Assembly (NCBI RefSeq): GCF_045679555.1
Contig: NC_092090.1
Coordinates: 28,141,702 to 28,205,701, forward strand
DNA from: Salvelinus alpinus
Lineage: Eukaryota; Chordata; Actinopteri; Salmoniformes; Salmonidae
Reading direction: 5' to 3'
Length of the DNA: 64,000 nt
Below are positions 53,279-64,000 of the stretch, in pieces (the first letter of the stretch is position 1; each line of letters starts with the position of its first letter). A model generated the notes under the pieces. It was not told where the DNA came from. It did no database searches and was given only the letters and a program-made list of their open reading frames with translations. The position numbers and the translations under genes were made by a program.

Positions 53279-53557
53279 TTTATTTCCAATGAAGAATCTC
53301 CCAAAGGGATTCCTGGAAACACGAATAATCCAAAATATAACCTCTAGGACCACAAGGTCAGGTCTTGATCTTGTCCGGTCAGGATCATCGCTGACTGAAG
53401 CACTGGGATGGATTATGTGTGCTCCGGTAGGTTTACTCTAAGAATGTTAACTTATGTGCGGTCATGTAATTAGTCTGTGCTGAATGCTAGACTGTGTCCT
53501 GTGACCGACCCAGCACACGTATGCGCTACCAGGCCCAGAGTCCACACACAGTAGACC
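53279..53557 (-). other. adcy7: adcy7 3' UTR with candidate poly(A) signal
   Basis: On the minus strand an AATAAA hexamer lies at 53284-53279, about 275 nt after the adcy7 stop codon. This would leave roughly 1.1 kb between the ends of the two convergent transcripts. Confidence 0.45.
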
Positions 53558-62917
<9,360 letters not shown>

Positions 62918-62988
62918 CTGGGGAGGAAAGAAGAAGTCATGTTTGAACCTCTCACAAATACTAAGAACACAGTTTTTACAGTATGTAT

Positions 62989-64000
62989 AGTGCATTCGGA
63001 AAGTATTCAGACCCCTTGACTTTTCCCACTTTTTGTTACGTTACAGCCTTATTCTAAAATTGATTTTTTTTATTTTTATATTTCCTTATCGATCGGCACA
63101 CAATACCCCATAATGACAAAGCAAAAACAGTTTTTTAGAAATGTTTGCAAGTTTATTAAAAACAAAATAAAAATATGGCATTTACATCAGTATTCAGACC
63201 CTTTACTCAGTACTTTGTTAAAGCACCATTGGCAGCGATTACAGCCTTGTGTATTCTTGGGTATGACGCTAAAAGCTTGGCACACCTGTATTGTGGGAGT
63301 TTCTCCCATTCTTCTCTGCAGATCCTCTCAAGCACTGTCAGGTTGGATGGGGAGCGTCTCTGCACAGCTATTTTCAGGTCTCTCCAGAGATGTTTTATCG
63401 GGTTCAAGTCCATGCTCTGGCTGGGCCACTCAAGGACATTCAGAGACTTGTCCCGAAGCCACTCCTACATTGTTTTGGCTGTGTAATTAGGGTTGTTCAG
63501 TCTCACAGTCCCTGCAGCTGAAAAACATCCATACAACATGATGCTGCCACCACCATGCTTCACCGTAGGGATGGTGCCAGGTTTCCTCCAGGCGTGACGC
63601 TTGGCATTCAGGTCAAAGAGTTCAATCTTGGTTTCATCAGACCAGAGAATCTTGTTTCTCATGGTCTGTGAGTCCTTTAGGCAAACTCCAAGCGAGCTGT
63701 CATGTGCCTTTTATAGAGGAGTGGCTTCCGTCTAGCCACTCTACCATAAAGGCCTATTTGGTAGAGTGCTGCAGAGATGGTTGTCCTTCTGGAAGGTTCT
63801 CCCATCTCCACAGAGGAACTCTGGAGCTCTGTCAGAGGGACCAAGGCCCTTCTCCCCCGATTGCTCAGTTTGGCCGGGTGGCCAGCTCTAGGAAGAGTCT
63901 TGGTAGTTACGAACTTCTTCCATTTAAGAATGATAGAGGCCACTGTGTTCTTGGGGACACTCAATGCTGCAGAATTTTTTGATACCCTTCCCCAGATCTG
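62989..64000 (-). mobile_element. Tc1-like transposon relic, runs off the right edge
   Basis: Left end AGTGCATTCGGAAAGTATTC. The minus strand encodes a broken Tc1 transposase: SVPKNTVASIILKWKKFVTT (63964), [20 protein letters not shown] (first Asp; 63662), [17 protein letters not shown], then LNPIKHLWRDLKIAVQ at 63413 (the expected PIE Glu reads Lys). Probably lies in the adcy7 intron upstream of the exon at 62820-62917. Same family as 1-326. Confidence 0.88.

Overview
This is eukaryotic nuclear DNA from a bony fish, almost certainly a salmonid (Salmo, Oncorhynchus or Salvelinus type). The evidence is the repeat set: several Tc1-like transposon families including the Sleeping Beauty lineage, tRNA-Leu-like SINEs, LINE tails ending in GATTT repeats, palindromic MITEs and solo LTRs, together with two compact vertebrate genes. 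Species cannot be decided from the window.

Layout. Positions 1-42247 are gene-free as far as I can see and are packed with transposable-element fossils. The densest block is 18.6-27.0 kb, where a near full-length CR1/L2-type LINE (19253-25177) sits inside a Sleeping Beauty-like transposon, which is also broken by a piece of a different Tc1 family and flanked by two further Tc1-type remnants. A piggyBac relic (13.1-15.3 kb) is broken by an LTR-like piece with a 27-bp minisatellite and by a 127-bp perfect copy of part of the neighbouring Tc1 element. Positions 42248-51762 hold brd7 on the plus strand; I could assemble 17 coding exons with consistent phase and GT-AG junctions into a 632-residue protein. 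Positions 53558-62917 hold the last 12 coding exons of adcy7 on the minus strand (508 residues: second six-helix membrane block plus the C2 catalytic domain); its 5' part lies beyond the right edge. Positions 62989-64000 are a Tc1 relic, apparently in an adcy7 intron.

The two genes are tail to tail, with about 1.8 kb between stop codons, the same arrangement as ADCY7-BRD7 in mammals. BRD7 is the bromodomain subunit of the PBAF chromatin remodeller. ADCY7 is a membrane adenylyl cyclase making cAMP. They are neighbours rather than a functional pathway. Introns of both genes carry SINEs, Tc1 copies and minisatellites; the most striking is a 28-unit 54/55-bp array with higher-order structure in an adcy7 intron.

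I do not see a previously undescribed biological system. The most unusual observations are the 127-bp perfect duplication, the higher-order minisatellite, the in-frame TGA joining the two LINE reading frames, the GT-AG intron in the piggyBac transposase, and the chimeric Sleeping Beauty/Tc1 structure.
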